DNA of 64,000 bases from Bacteroidia bacterium. Lineage in GTDB: Bacteria; Bacteroidota; Bacteroidia; Bacteroidales; UBA932. The DNA is taken from positions 1 through 64,000 of the forward strand of contig SABC01000002.1 of assembly GCA_009929175.1 (NCBI GenBank), in the 5' to 3' direction. The stretch's first letter is position 1; each line of letters opens with the position of its first letter. Under the pieces are notes generated by a model. That model saw only the letters and a list, made by a program, of their open reading frames with translations. It was not told where the DNA came from and did not search any database. The translations under genes were made by a program, and so were the position numbers. This document shows, piece by piece, positions 26,806-36,300 of the stretch.

Positions 26806-27915
26806 TTACAGACCTAGTTGTTCTTTAAGGAACGACTCCATCTCCTCTTCGCTTACCTTCCTTTTGATGATTTTGCCTTGGGCATCAACAAAAATGTTTT
26901 GTGGAATGTATCTGACATAGTACAGTTTTGCAGGGGCACTGTTCCAGTACTGCAGGTCAGAGACCTGTACCCAAGTTAGTTTGTCGTCTTTGATTGCAGA
27001 TTTCCAAACGTTTTCGTCACTGTCCAAGGATACACCAATGATACCGAAACCATCTTTGTTGTACTTCTTGTAGATTTCAACCAATGTAGGGTTGAAACGA
27101 CGGCAAGGCCCGCACCAGCCTGCCCAAAAGTCAATCATGGTAACTTTGTGTTGTGTGTAAACGCTTGACAATGAAACCGGGTTCCCGTCAGGGTCATTAA
27201 GAGTAAACTCAGGTGCTTGCATACCAGGCTCCAGCCCTTTCAAAGTAGTAACTGCCTCTTTGATGTCGCTCAGGTAGCGGTTGCCTGCAAATTGGGGCAG
27301 GGCTTCGTACTGGGCAATCTTAGCTTCCATTTCGGCTACAGGTACATCTTCTACTTTTTGAATCAACTGTGTGATTGTAAAGAAAGAGGTTGGGTTTGCA
27401 GCAAAAAAAGCATCATCTGCATCTGCCATCTCTTTTTGGGATTGCTGGTATGTAGCTATGATCTCGTTTTTCCTTTCGGGAGTAGTTGTTTCCTTGTAGA
27501 ACTCTTTCATGAGAGAGTCAATCTGGAATCTGTCGGCAATCTCCTTTTTAACAAGGTTGTGAGCTTTCAGGAGCTCGTTTGTGGCTCCGCCTGAAATGGT
27601 TGCGTTGGTAAAATCACCTTGCTGGGCAACAATTTCGTATTTTTCGTTCTCAAGGAAAAGGACAATCCTGCCCTCCATACCCTCTACAGTAACTGCATAT
27701 TGCTCAGGAGTGGTAAGCTTTCCAATGAACTCAAACTTGCCGTTGACAAGGTTGGCAGTGTCCTTGATAGGCTCTGTCCTGGAAAAATTGGAAAGGTAAA
27801 CTTTTGCTTCTTGTACGCCTTCTCCGTCGATTGTACCGGTTATGGTGTACCCGTCATGTTTGGGGGTGCATGCAAACAACACAGCCCCGATTGCGATTAA
27901 TAGGATTTTTTTCAT
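26806..27915 (-). CDS. TlpA-like thioredoxin-fold lipoprotein with N-terminal DUF4369-type domain
   Basis: 369 residues. A lipobox VLFAC (Cys16) marks a lipoprotein facing the periplasm. Residues about 22-115 resemble the DUF4369 beta-domain often placed before TlpA-like domains in Bacteroidota (YTITGTIDGEGVQEAKVYLS). A helical linker (about 120-225) follows. The C-terminal AhpC/TSA-Redoxin domain (about 235-369) has the redox motif WCGPCRRF and the cis-Pro region VRYIPQNIFVD. It should act as a thiol-disulfide reductant; its partner is unknown. It converges with hppA at a shared terminator. Confidence 0.9.
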   Translation of the reverse strand: MKKILLIAIGAVLFACTPKHDGYTITGTIDGEGVQEAKVYLSNFSRTEPIKDTANLVNGKFEFIGKLTTPEQYAVTVEGMEGRIVLFLENEKYEIVAQQGDFTNATISGGATNELLKAHNLVKKEIADRFQIDSLMKEFYKETTTPERKNEIIATYQQSQKEMADADDAFFAANPTSFFTITQLIQKVEDVPVAEMEAKIAQYEALPQFAGNRYLSDIKEAVTTLKGLEPGMQAPEFTLNDPDGNPVSLSSVYTQHKVTMIDFWAGWCGPCRRFNPTLVEIYKKYNKDGFGIIGVSLDSDENVWKSAIKDDKLTWVQVSDLQYWNSAPAKLYYVRYIPQNIFVDAQGKIIKRKVSEEEMESFLKEQLGL

Positions 27916-27960
27916 TTTTTTTGGGTAATTTATTGATATTTATAGGAAATTGATTATTTA

Positions 27961-28527
27961 TTATTGATTGTCGAATTCGTTATTGTTGTTGTACACCGCC
28001 GGGGATGCATCTTCGTAGTTGTTTAGAAACCACTCCTTGTACTTCATGTAACCCTCGGCATTTTTTTTGGCTGCAGCTCCGGTCTCTGCAGTCCCCTCCT
28101 TTACTTTTTTTGCAGGTATGCCGGCATAAACCCCACTATCGAGTTGAGCTCCTGTCAAAACCACTGCGCCTGCAGCAATTATTGAGTTGTCGGCAATAGT
28201 GGCGTTGTCCATAAGTATGGACCCCATGCCAACAAGCACATTGTTGCCTACCTTAGCCCCGTGGACTATGGCGTTGTGACCCACCGAAACATCATTACCT
28301 ATTTCTACAACCGATTTGCGGTGCAAAGTGTGTAAAACGGCTCCATCCTGGATGTTGACCCTCTCCCCGATACGTATGGGATTCACATCACCCCTAAGGA
28401 CAGCACCATACCAAATACTGCAATCATCTCCGATCACAACATCACCTATTATTGCAGCGTTTTCGGCAATAAAGCAGTTTTTGCCGATCTTGGGTTCGAT
28501 TCCGTTTAGTTTTTTGATAATGGCCAT
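27961..28527 (-). CDS. Gamma-class carbonic anhydrase-like hexapeptide-repeat protein
   Basis: 188 residues. The left-handed beta-helix is built of hexapeptide repeats (NAAIIGDVVIGDDCSIWYGAV and following turns). The gamma-carbonic anhydrase/YrdA signature is present: GAVLRGDVNPIRIG with Arg and Asp, then three histidines in LHTLHRKSVVEIG and SVGHNAIVHGA that would bind a metal across trimer interfaces. The acetyltransferase-type label is possible but the histidine triad favours the carbonic anhydrase group; activity is not assured. The Asn-rich tail NNNNEFDNQ is unusual but short. A TAtaTTTG promoter precedes it. Confidence 0.88.
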   Translation of the reverse strand: MAIIKKLNGIEPKIGKNCFIAENAAIIGDVVIGDDCSIWYGAVLRGDVNPIRIGERVNIQDGAVLHTLHRKSVVEIGNDVSVGHNAIVHGAKVGNNVLVGMGSILMDNATIADNSIIAAGAVVLTGAQLDSGVYAGIPAKKVKEGTAETGAAAKKNAEGYMKYKEWFLNNYEDASPAVYNNNNEFDNQ

Positions 28528-28543
28528 TGGTTAAAAATTGATG

Positions 28544-28551
28544 CAAATATA
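28544..28551 (-). promoter_or_regulatory. Promoter -7 element (TAtaTTTG) of the carbonic anhydrase-like gene
   Basis: Minus-strand octamer ending 16 bases before the ATG at 28527. Confidence 0.5.
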
Positions 28552-28640
28552 TGAATAATATGATTAGCCTGTAATTTAAAACGTAAAGAATCTGTTTATG
28601 TTTAACAGCATGATAGATTATTCCGAAAAGCATCAAGATT

Positions 28641-28672
28641 TTTGGGAATAAGCAAAAGTAGTCTTATATTTG
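28641..28672 (+). promoter_or_regulatory. Full promoter P1 upstream of korA (TTTG-N20-TAtaTTTG)
   Basis: TTTG at 28641-28644 and TAtaTTTG at 28665-28672, separated by 20 bases, fit both elements of the Bacteroidota primary sigma consensus. The resulting transcript would have a leader of about 170 bases before the korA ATG at 28846. Confidence 0.7.
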
Positions 28673-28784
28673 ATAAATTATAAGGGCCGGAGAGTTGTGC
28701 TCTTAAGATATTGTATGGATATCAGCCTTTTTGGTGATAATTTAAAATTTAGAGAAAAAAACTTTTTCGGTTGGGAATATTAAC

Positions 28785-28792
28785 TACATTTG
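28785..28792 (+). promoter_or_regulatory. Promoter P2 -7 element (TAcaTTTG) of korA
   Basis: Octamer ending 53 bases before the korA ATG at 28846. It lies inside the frame extension that begins at 28771, arguing against that start. Confidence 0.5.
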
Positions 28793-28845
28793 TAGATTAT
28801 TTTTTAAACCAACCAAAGCTCACCCGCTTAACTAAACAAAATTTT

Positions 28846-30681
28846 ATGCAACACAAGGTTATTGACACTAAGGAAGTTGTAATCAGGTTTACAGGGGATT
28901 CCGGAGATGGTATGCAGCTCACAGGAACCCTTTTTGCCGACGCATCTGCCCTGTATGGAAACGACATTTCTACATTCCCCGATTTTCCTGCCGAAATCCG
29001 CGCTCCTCAGGGCACCGTTGCCGGCGTATCTGGATTTCAGGTAAATATCGGAAGCGGTGAAATCAAAACACCGGGAGATTTCTGTGATGTACTTGTGGCA
29101 ATGAATCCTGCGGCATTGAAGTCAAATGCCAAATGGGCCAAGCCTACGGCATCAATCATTTTGGACTCCGACTCTTTTGACGAAAAAGGCCTTAAAAAAG
29201 CCGGCTTCAAGACAGACGACCCAATCACAGAATTAAACATTCAGGACAGACATATAATATTTGCACCAATTACCTCCCTTACAAAGGAGAGCCTTAAAGA
29301 CAGCGGTCTGGATCCCAAGGCTATCGTAAGATCCAAAAATATCTTTACCCTCGGGATTTGTTACTATATGTTCAACAGGCCCCTTGATACTACCGAGGAG
29401 TATTTGGACAACAAGTTCAGGAAAAAGCCACAGGTAGCAGAAGCCAACAAGAAAGCTTTGCGCGACGGGTTCAATTATGCAGGAAATGTACATGCAATCC
29501 CCAACACATACAAAATAGCCCCTGCAAAACAGGAAAAGGGTACATATCGTTATATAAACGGCAATCAGGCAACAGCCTGGGGATTATTGGCCGCTTCGGA
29601 AAAGTCCGGGATCCCGCTTTTCTGCGGATCCTATCCTATCACTCCTGCAACCAGCATATTGGAAGAGTTGGCCCTGAGAAAGGACCTCAATGCAAAGACA
29701 TTGCAATGCGAAGATGAGATAGCGGGCATTTGCACTGCAATCGGAGCTGCATATGCAGGCAACCTTGCTGTAACCACTACATCGGGCCCCGGCCTTTCAT
29801 TGAAATCGGAGGCCCTCGGCCTTGCCATGATTACAGAGCTTCCATTGGTAGTTGTCGACGTACAGAGAGGAGGTCCCTCTACAGGCATCCCTACAAAAAC
29901 CGAACAGACGGACCTTAACCAAGCCCTGTATGGCAGGAACGGAGAGTGTCCCATTGCTGTTATTGCCGCGCATTCACCCTCCCATTGTTTTGAAGCAGCT
30001 TTTTACTCTGCAAAATATGCTATGGAGCATATGATGCCTGTATTGCTGCTCACTGAGGGGTTTCTCGGGAATGGTTCGGAGCCATGGAAAGTACCATCAA
30101 TGAAGGACTACCCTGCCATCAACCCACCTTTGATAACTGAGGCCGAGGAGGTTCCTTTTTGGCCATTCAAACGAGATAGTGAAAGGATGGCCAGGAGATG
30201 GGCTTTCCCTGGGACAAAAGGTTTGGAACACAGGGTAGGAGGTCTAGAAAAGAACAACGATGGAAGTGTCTCTTCCGATCCTATGGTTCATGAAAGGATG
30301 GTTGCCGAAAGGGCCGAGAAGGTAGCCAGGTTGGCAAATTACATCCCGGATCAGTCGGTGATTGGAGAACAAAGCGCTGATGTGCTGGTTGTAGGATGGG
30401 GAGGAACTTACGGACATCTTTATACTGCGGTAAAAGAGCTTCACGAAGAGGGTTGCAGCGTCAGCCTCACACATTTTGATTACATATTCCCGTTACCCAA
30501 GAATACAGCCCAAATATTTTCAAAATTCAAAAAGATTATTGTCTGTGAACTTAACAGCGGGCAGTTTGCAAACTACCTCAGGACGCAACATCCACAGTTC
30601 AGTTATTTGCAGTACAATAAAGTACAGGGACAACCTTTCATTGTGAAAGAGATAGTGGATGCAGTAAAAGCAATACTTTAA
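28846..30681 (+). CDS. korA: 2-oxoacid:acceptor oxidoreductase, alpha subunit (gamma-alpha fusion)
   Basis: 611 residues from the ATG at 28846; an in-frame upstream start adds 25 residues but spans a promoter. Residues about 8-190 form the gamma domain (VVIRFTGDSGDGMQLTGTLF), and about 215-600 the alpha/pyrimidine-binding domains with GNQATAWGLLAASEKSG, YPITPATSILEEL and TTSGPGLSLKSEALGL. With korB it oxidises a 2-oxoacid to an acyl-CoA, passing electrons to ferredoxin. 2-oxoglutarate is the likely substrate because gdhA follows, but sequence reading cannot separate it from other 2-oxoacids. korB begins 24 bases downstream. Confidence 0.92.
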   Translation: MQHKVIDTKEVVIRFTGDSGDGMQLTGTLFADASALYGNDISTFPDFPAEIRAPQGTVAGVSGFQVNIGSGEIKTPGDFCDVLVAMNPAALKSNAKWAKPTASIILDSDSFDEKGLKKAGFKTDDPITELNIQDRHIIFAPITSLTKESLKDSGLDPKAIVRSKNIFTLGICYYMFNRPLDTTEEYLDNKFRKKPQVAEANKKALRDGFNYAGNVHAIPNTYKIAPAKQEKGTYRYINGNQATAWGLLAASEKSGIPLFCGSYPITPATSILEELALRKDLNAKTLQCEDEIAGICTAIGAAYAGNLAVTTTSGPGLSLKSEALGLAMITELPLVVVDVQRGGPSTGIPTKTEQTDLNQALYGRNGECPIAVIAAHSPSHCFEAAFYSAKYAMEHMMPVLLLTEGFLGNGSEPWKVPSMKDYPAINPPLITEAEEVPFWPFKRDSERMARRWAFPGTKGLEHRVGGLEKNNDGSVSSDPMVHERMVAERAEKVARLANYIPDQSVIGEQSADVLVVGWGGTYGHLYTAVKELHEEGCSVSLTHFDYIFPLPKNTAQIFSKFKKIIVCELNSGQFANYLRTQHPQFSYLQYNKVQGQPFIVKEIVDAVKAIL

Positions 30682-30705
30682 ACAACCCCCGAAAATTTAC
30701 AGGAT

Positions 30706-31722
30706 ATGAAATATACACCACAAGATTTTAAAAGCAATCAAGAGGTTAAATGGTGTCCGGGTTGCGGAGACCACGCGATTCTGGCAAGTGTACAACGAGC
30801 TATGCCCGATGTTTGCGAAGCACTCAACTATACAAGGGAGAGATTTGTTTTTGTTTCCGGTATCGGTTGCTCTTCACGTTTCCCATATTACATGGATACC
30901 TACGGATTCCATGGAATTCACGGCCGTGCTTCTGCAATAGCAACCGGGATAAAAGTTGCAAACCCCACATTGACAGTATGGCAGGTAACCGGGGACGGTG
31001 ATGCCCTGGCAATCGGAGGGAACCACTTTATCCATGCCATAAGAAGGAACATTGATATCAACATACTGCTCTTCAACAACCAGATCTACGGACTAACCAA
31101 AGGTCAGTACTCTCCGACCTCTAAACTTGGAATGGTAACAAAGACCTCTCCTTACGGGACGGTCGAGCATCCTTTCAATCCCGGAGCACTGGTTCTGGGA
31201 GCAAGGGGAACCTATTTTGCACGCAGCATTGATGTAGAGCTCAAGCTCACACAAGATATCATGGTGGAATCTGCAAAACATGATGGCACTGCAGTTGTCG
31301 AAATATTGGTCAATTGTGTGATTTTCAATGATCGCACACATGCGGAGGTTGCCGACAAGGATATCAGGGCAGAGAGAACAGTTGTGCTAAGGCACGGGGA
31401 ACCCATGATTTACGGCAAAAACCGTGACAAAGGGCTTATCCTCGATGGTAACAGTATAAAATCGGTGGTTATCGGAGAAAACGGTATTACCGAAAAGGAT
31501 TTGCTTGTACACGATGCCCACATAGAGAATCCCGGATTGCATTCAATGCTGATCGACATGAAATGGCCGGAATTACCGATTGCACTGGGTGTGATAAGGG
31601 CCGTAAAAGATAAAACATACGACGACAATGTTCGTGACCAGGTAATAGATGCCCGGGAGCATGCACAAATCCACAACATGGACGAACTGCTCCGCAGCGG
31701 GGCCACATGGGAGGTTAAATAG
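30706..31722 (+). CDS. korB: 2-oxoacid:acceptor oxidoreductase, beta subunit (thiamine diphosphate binding)
   Basis: 338 residues. WCPGCGDHAILASVQ at the N-terminus and GIGCSSRFPYYMDTYGFHGI supply conserved Cys residues. The thiamine diphosphate/magnesium site is GDGDALAIGGNHF followed by LLFNNQIYGLTKGQ. There is no ferredoxin-like subunit beside it, so this is the two-subunit type usual in Bacteroidota. AGGA precedes the ATG. It catalyses oxidative decarboxylation with korA, producing an acyl-CoA and reduced ferredoxin. gdhA lies 38 bases downstream without an intervening terminator. Confidence 0.94.
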   Translation: MKYTPQDFKSNQEVKWCPGCGDHAILASVQRAMPDVCEALNYTRERFVFVSGIGCSSRFPYYMDTYGFHGIHGRASAIATGIKVANPTLTVWQVTGDGDALAIGGNHFIHAIRRNIDINILLFNNQIYGLTKGQYSPTSKLGMVTKTSPYGTVEHPFNPGALVLGARGTYFARSIDVELKLTQDIMVESAKHDGTAVVEILVNCVIFNDRTHAEVADKDIRAERTVVLRHGEPMIYGKNRDKGLILDGNSIKSVVIGENGITEKDLLVHDAHIENPGLHSMLIDMKWPELPIALGVIRAVKDKTYDDNVRDQVIDAREHAQIHNMDELLRSGATWEVK

Positions 31723-31760
31723 TTTAACATAACATACCAAACATTATTAATAATCTAATT

Positions 31761-33098
31761 ATGAAAGTATCTGAAATTATGGCCTCCCTGGAGAGGAAGT
31801 ATGGCCATGAAAAAGAGTATCTGCAGGCTGTCCACGAGGTTCTCGAATCCATCGAGCCTATTTACAACCAGCATCCTGAGTTCCAAAAAGCAAAGATTAT
31901 CGAAAGGCTGGTTGAGCCTGACCGTATCTTCACCTTCCGTGTAACATGGCAGGACGACAAAGGGGAGGTTCACACAAACCTGGGTTACAGGGTTCAGTTC
32001 AGCAATGCTATCGGGCCATACAAAGGCGGATTCCGTTTCCACCCCTCTGTAAACCCATCAATCCTCAAGTTCCTGGGCTTTGAACAGACTTTCAAAAACG
32101 CCCTTACCACACTTCCTATGGGCGGTGGCAAAGGTGGTTCTGATTTTGATCCTAAAGGTAAATCAGATGCCGAAATCATGCGCTTTTGCCAAGCATTCAT
32201 AACTGAGTTATGGCGCCATTTGGGTCCTGATACCGATGTTCCTGCCGGAGATATCGGAGTTGGTGCCCGCGAAGTAGGTTACATGTTCGGATGGTACAAG
32301 AAACTTGCCCGTGAAAACACCGGTGTACTTACAGGTAAAGGGGCAACCTGGGGAGGTTCCCTGATACGTCCCGAGGCTACCGGTTTTGGCGGAGTATACT
32401 TTGTTACCCATATGCTTGCAACCAAAGGTCTCGAAATCAAAGGTAAAACCGTTTCGGTTTCGGGCTTTGGCAACGTAGCCTGGGGTGCTGCAATGAAAGC
32501 CACCCAACTGGGTGCAAAAGTTATTGCTTTGTCTGGTCCTGACGGAGTCATTGTTGACGAAGAGGGTATGAACGAAGAGAAAATCGCATATATGTTGGAG
32601 CTGCGTGCTTCCAACAATGACGTGGTTGCACCTTACGCTCAAAAATTCCCTGGTTCCAAGTTTATTGCCGGCAAAAAATCCTGGTCTGTAAAAGTTGACA
32701 TCGCGCTGCCTTGTGCATTCCAAAACGAACTCAACGGTGAGGATGCAAAACAGCTTGTTGCAAATGGTGTAATGTGTGTAGGTGAGATATCCAACATGGG
32801 TTGCACACCCGAAGCTATTGCCGAATTCCAGAAAGCCAAGCTGCTTTTTGCACCCGGAAAAGCAGTAAACGCCGGAGGCGTAGCTGTTTCCGGCCTGGAA
32901 ATGACTCAAAATGCAATGCACATCAGCTGGACTGCCGAGGAGGTTGACGCCAAGCTCAAGCAAATCATGGAGAGCATACATGAGCAGTGTGTGAAATATG
33001 GTAAGCAGAGTGACGGTTATATCAATTATGTAAACGGAGCAAATATTGCAGGTTTCATGAAGGTTGCCCGTGCTACCCTGGAACAAGGTCTCTGTTAA
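31761..33098 (+). CDS. gdhA: Glutamate dehydrogenase (hexameric, probably NADP-type)
   Basis: 445 residues, the length of bacterial hexameric enzymes. It interconverts glutamate with 2-oxoglutarate and ammonia. The substrate domain has YKGGFRFHPSVNPSILKFLG and the lysine motif LPMGGGKGGSDFDPKG; the catalytic Asp lies in DVPAGDIGVGAREVGYMFG. The coenzyme domain has VSGFGNVAWGAAMKATQLGA. Coenzyme specificity is inferred from overall form only. Clustering with korAB links it to 2-oxoglutarate flow, either glutamate fermentation or ammonia assimilation. It ends at a clear terminator. Confidence 0.96.
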   Translation: MKVSEIMASLERKYGHEKEYLQAVHEVLESIEPIYNQHPEFQKAKIIERLVEPDRIFTFRVTWQDDKGEVHTNLGYRVQFSNAIGPYKGGFRFHPSVNPSILKFLGFEQTFKNALTTLPMGGGKGGSDFDPKGKSDAEIMRFCQAFITELWRHLGPDTDVPAGDIGVGAREVGYMFGWYKKLARENTGVLTGKGATWGGSLIRPEATGFGGVYFVTHMLATKGLEIKGKTVSVSGFGNVAWGAAMKATQLGAKVIALSGPDGVIVDEEGMNEEKIAYMLELRASNNDVVAPYAQKFPGSKFIAGKKSWSVKVDIALPCAFQNELNGEDAKQLVANGVMCVGEISNMGCTPEAIAEFQKAKLLFAPGKAVNAGGVAVSGLEMTQNAMHISWTAEEVDAKLKQIMESIHEQCVKYGKQSDGYINYVNGANIAGFMKVARATLEQGLC

Positions 33099-33146
33099 TT
33101 ATACTAAAAAAGCTATCGGGTTATAATTTAAGCCGGTTACAAATTG

Positions 33147-33175
33147 AAAGCACCCCTGGGACGGGGTGCTTTTTT
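33147..33175 (+). terminator. Rho-independent terminator of the korA-korB-gdhA unit
   Basis: AAAGCACCCC pairs with GGGGTGCTTT around TGGGAC, followed by a T-run to 33175. Confidence 0.88.
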
Positions 33176-33254
33176 GTTATAACTAACTCCCTAATATGTA
33201 ACTATTTTTTTTATAATCAATGCCGTTTAACATATATTTAATTTAATTTTTTAT

Positions 33255-33262
33255 TAACTTTG
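33255..33262 (+). promoter_or_regulatory. Promoter -7 element (TAacTTTG) of the susC-susD operon
   Basis: Octamer ending 68 bases before the susC ATG at 33331. The leader is A-rich. No sigma/anti-sigma pair or SusR-like gene lies nearby. Confidence 0.6.
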
Positions 33263-33330
33263 TTAGCACCCAATTTTAAAAAAGGAAAAACATAACCAAA
33301 ATACTTAATTACTAACCAAAACTTTTTTAC

Positions 33331-36300
33331 ATGAAAAAAATTAAACTACTCTTGACAGGGCTGTTGCTTGTTTTGGCATTTGGATTGACATATGCACAAA
33401 ACATTCAGGTAACAGGTACTGTTACGGATGCAAATACCGGCGAGCCTGTCGCATTTGCATCTGTTCAGCTGAAAGGTACTGTAGTCGGAACTGCAACCGG
33501 ACTGGACGGTAAGTTCACAATCAGTGCACCGGGAAACGGGGTCCTTATATTCAGTTTTATCGGATATACAACCCAGGAGGTTTCCATAAACCAAAGGGCA
33601 ACTTTGAATGTAGCAATTGTGCCGGACGCGGTTGCATTGGAAGATGTTCTGGTGGTTGCTTACGGAACAGCTAAAAAAGAATCATTCACCGGATCTGCAC
33701 AGGTAGTACGTGCCGATAAAATCGAGAAAAGAACGGTTGCAAACGTAACCAAGGCGCTTGACGGTATGGCTGCCGGTGTGCAAACCACTTCGGGTTCGGG
33801 TCAGCCTGGTGCCGGAGCCTCTGTTATTATCAGGGGATTTGGTTCCATGAGTGCCTCTACCGCTCCACTTTATGTCGTAGACGGTATCCCTTATGACGGG
33901 GCTATCAATGCTATCAACCCCAACGATATCGAATCTATGACCATTATCAAGGACGCCTCTGCCGGTGCACTGTACGGTGCCCGCGGTGCAAACGGGGTGG
34001 TTATGATAACAACCAAAAAAGGATCGGAAGGAACTCTGTCCGTGAATTTCAAAGGTAACTGGGGTTTCGCTTCCAGGGCAATCCCTACCTATGAAACGCT
34101 TAACTCTTATGAGTGGACCGAAGATGTCTACTTTATGTACAAAAACAAACTGATTGCCGATGGTCTTTCCCCTGCGGGAGCGGGACCTGCTGCGATGCAG
34201 GAGATGGCCACCGGTGCTACTAGGATCTTTGGAAGCCAGCAGCAGTACAATCCATTCAACAGGCCTGCAAATGACCTGATAGACCACGCTACAGGCCGCA
34301 TTTACGATGGCACTTCATTGAAGTGGAACGAAAACTGGCTGGACCTTGCCACTGCAGATTCTCCTGTTCGCCAGGAGTACCAAATGATCGTGAGCGGGGG
34401 TACCAGCAAAACCAACCATATGTTCTCAATTGGCTACCTTAACGAGGAGGGTTTGGTTAAATCGACAAAATTTGAACGTTTCTCGGGACGTGCCAATGTG
34501 GATACTAAGGTGAACGACTGGTTTAAAACCGGGCTGAACGTGAACTTTGCCGGGAATACCACAAACAGCACCACACTCGGATCGGCATCAACCAGCAGCT
34601 CGGCCTATTCCAACGTGTTTTACAGTGCGATGCTGATGGCTCCCATCTATCCTGTGTATCTTAAGGATGCTGCCGGCAACACCGTTTACAACGACCAGGG
34701 TATTGCACAATATGACTGGGGAGAGGACAGGCCTGCAGGTGCAAGTGCCGGATGGAACCCTCTCGCCAACCTGGAAGAGGACAAATACCTGGGAACCACA
34801 GATAACATCAGCGGAAGGACCTTTGTGGAACTTGGCGGTCTTAAAGAGGGAGCACTCAGAGGATTGAAGTTTTCTTCCAACTTCGGTTTCGACTATGCAA
34901 TGGCCAAGAGTAAGACCTACTGGAATCCATTCTTTGGAAACGGTAAGTCCCTCAATGGTCTTGTAGGGCTATCCGATGGCAGGACTTTCAGTTACACCTT
35001 CAACCAGCTTGTAACCTGGGACCGCACATTCGGAAGACACCATTTTGATATTTTGGCAGGCCACGAGTATTACAAATACAACTACCAGTACCTTTACGGT
35101 GAAAAATCGGGATTCCCCTTCGGTGGTTTGTTCGAATTGGATGCCGCAACCAACATCAGGGATGCCAGTTCATATGAAAACAACTATGCGATTGAATCCT
35201 ACCTTTCCAGGTTCAACTATGACTACGACGATAAATATTACTTCTCTGCAAGTTTCCGTAAGGATGGATCATCCAGGTTTAACAAGGATGGTCGTTGGGG
35301 AGATTTCTGGTCTGTCGGAGGTAGCTGGAGGATATCCCAGGAGCCATTCATGCAGTCGGTTGACTGGATCAATAATTTGACACTCAAAGCCTCTTACGGT
35401 GTTCAGGGTAATGATAACATCGGTTCCCTTTATGCTTGGCAGGCTTTCTATTCATTAGCCTATCCAAACCAGGGTATGCCGGGGGCAATTGTATCTTCTT
35501 TGGAGAACAAAGAGCTGAGATGGGAAAAGAACAATAACTTCAACATCGGTATCGAGGCAAGGTTGATGGACAAACTATCGGTAACAGCCGAGTACTACCA
35601 TCGTGAAACAGCCGACATGCTTATGGATTTTCCAATGGCGTTGTCACTTGGATTCAGCGGTTATTCAAAGAACGTAGGTTCTATGGAAAACAGCGGTCTC
35701 GAACTTTCATTATCCATGGATATCCTCAAGAAACATGATTTGTACTGGAACATGACATTGATGGGTTCTACCGTTAGCAACAAAGTGACCAACCTGGCCG
35801 ATAAGCCTGAAATCCTTTCGGGCAGTTACATTATAAAAGTAGGTGAGGTTATGAATTCATTCTACCTCTCTGAGTCTGCAGGTGTTGACCCCGCTACCGG
35901 AAACAAACTGTATTGGGTGTGGGACGAGACTGACGGAGTCAGAGGTGAGAAGTACATAAGCAGTGATTACCAAAAAGCTCTCCAATGCCGAGACGTTGTA
36001 GGCAGCCGTGTGCCTGATTTATATGGATCATGGGCAAATGATTTCAAATACAAAGGTTTTGACCTTAGTTTCATGACCACCTATTCAATCGGAGGTAAAA
36101 TGCTGGATGGTGTATACAGCGGATTGCTGTACAGCACATATGTAGGACAGGCAGCCCACGTCGACCGTCTGGGCAAGGCCTGGAAAAATCCCGGTGACAT
36201 TGCCGAGATACCCCGTATTGATGCCAACGGATCTGCAAGGATCACCCGTACTTCGGATGAGTTGTTTGATGCTTCCTATTTTGCAATTAAAAACGTAACA

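Larger units (their letters stand above)
28528..28845. other. Intergenic region between the carbonic anhydrase-like gene and korA
   Basis: A 318-base AT-rich stretch without a credible gene. It holds the divergent minus-strand promoter at 28544-28551 and two plus-strand promoters at 28641-28672 and 28785-28792. A GGTTGG at 28770-28775 and CCAACC at 28808-28813 flank the second promoter and could pair or bind a protein; that is speculative. No known riboswitch was recognised. Confidence 0.6.

Noticed and set aside
28590-28612. Small inverted repeat CTGTT/AACAG in the korA upstream region
   Set aside because: Only five base pairs with a seven-base loop, no T-run and no adjacent gene; likely chance.
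28771-28845. Extended N-terminus for KorA
   Set aside because: It overlaps a promoter box and lacks resemblance to the family's N-terminus, which begins at 28846.
32208-33086. Long minus-strand open frame of 292 codons opposite gdhA
   Set aside because: It is antisense to the strongly conserved glutamate dehydrogenase gene; its Cys/Thr/His-rich composition is typical of a shadow of codon-biased sequence.
33682-34287. Minus-strand open frame of 201 codons opposite susC
   Set aside because: It lies in the conserved plug region of SusC and has no protein-like features.
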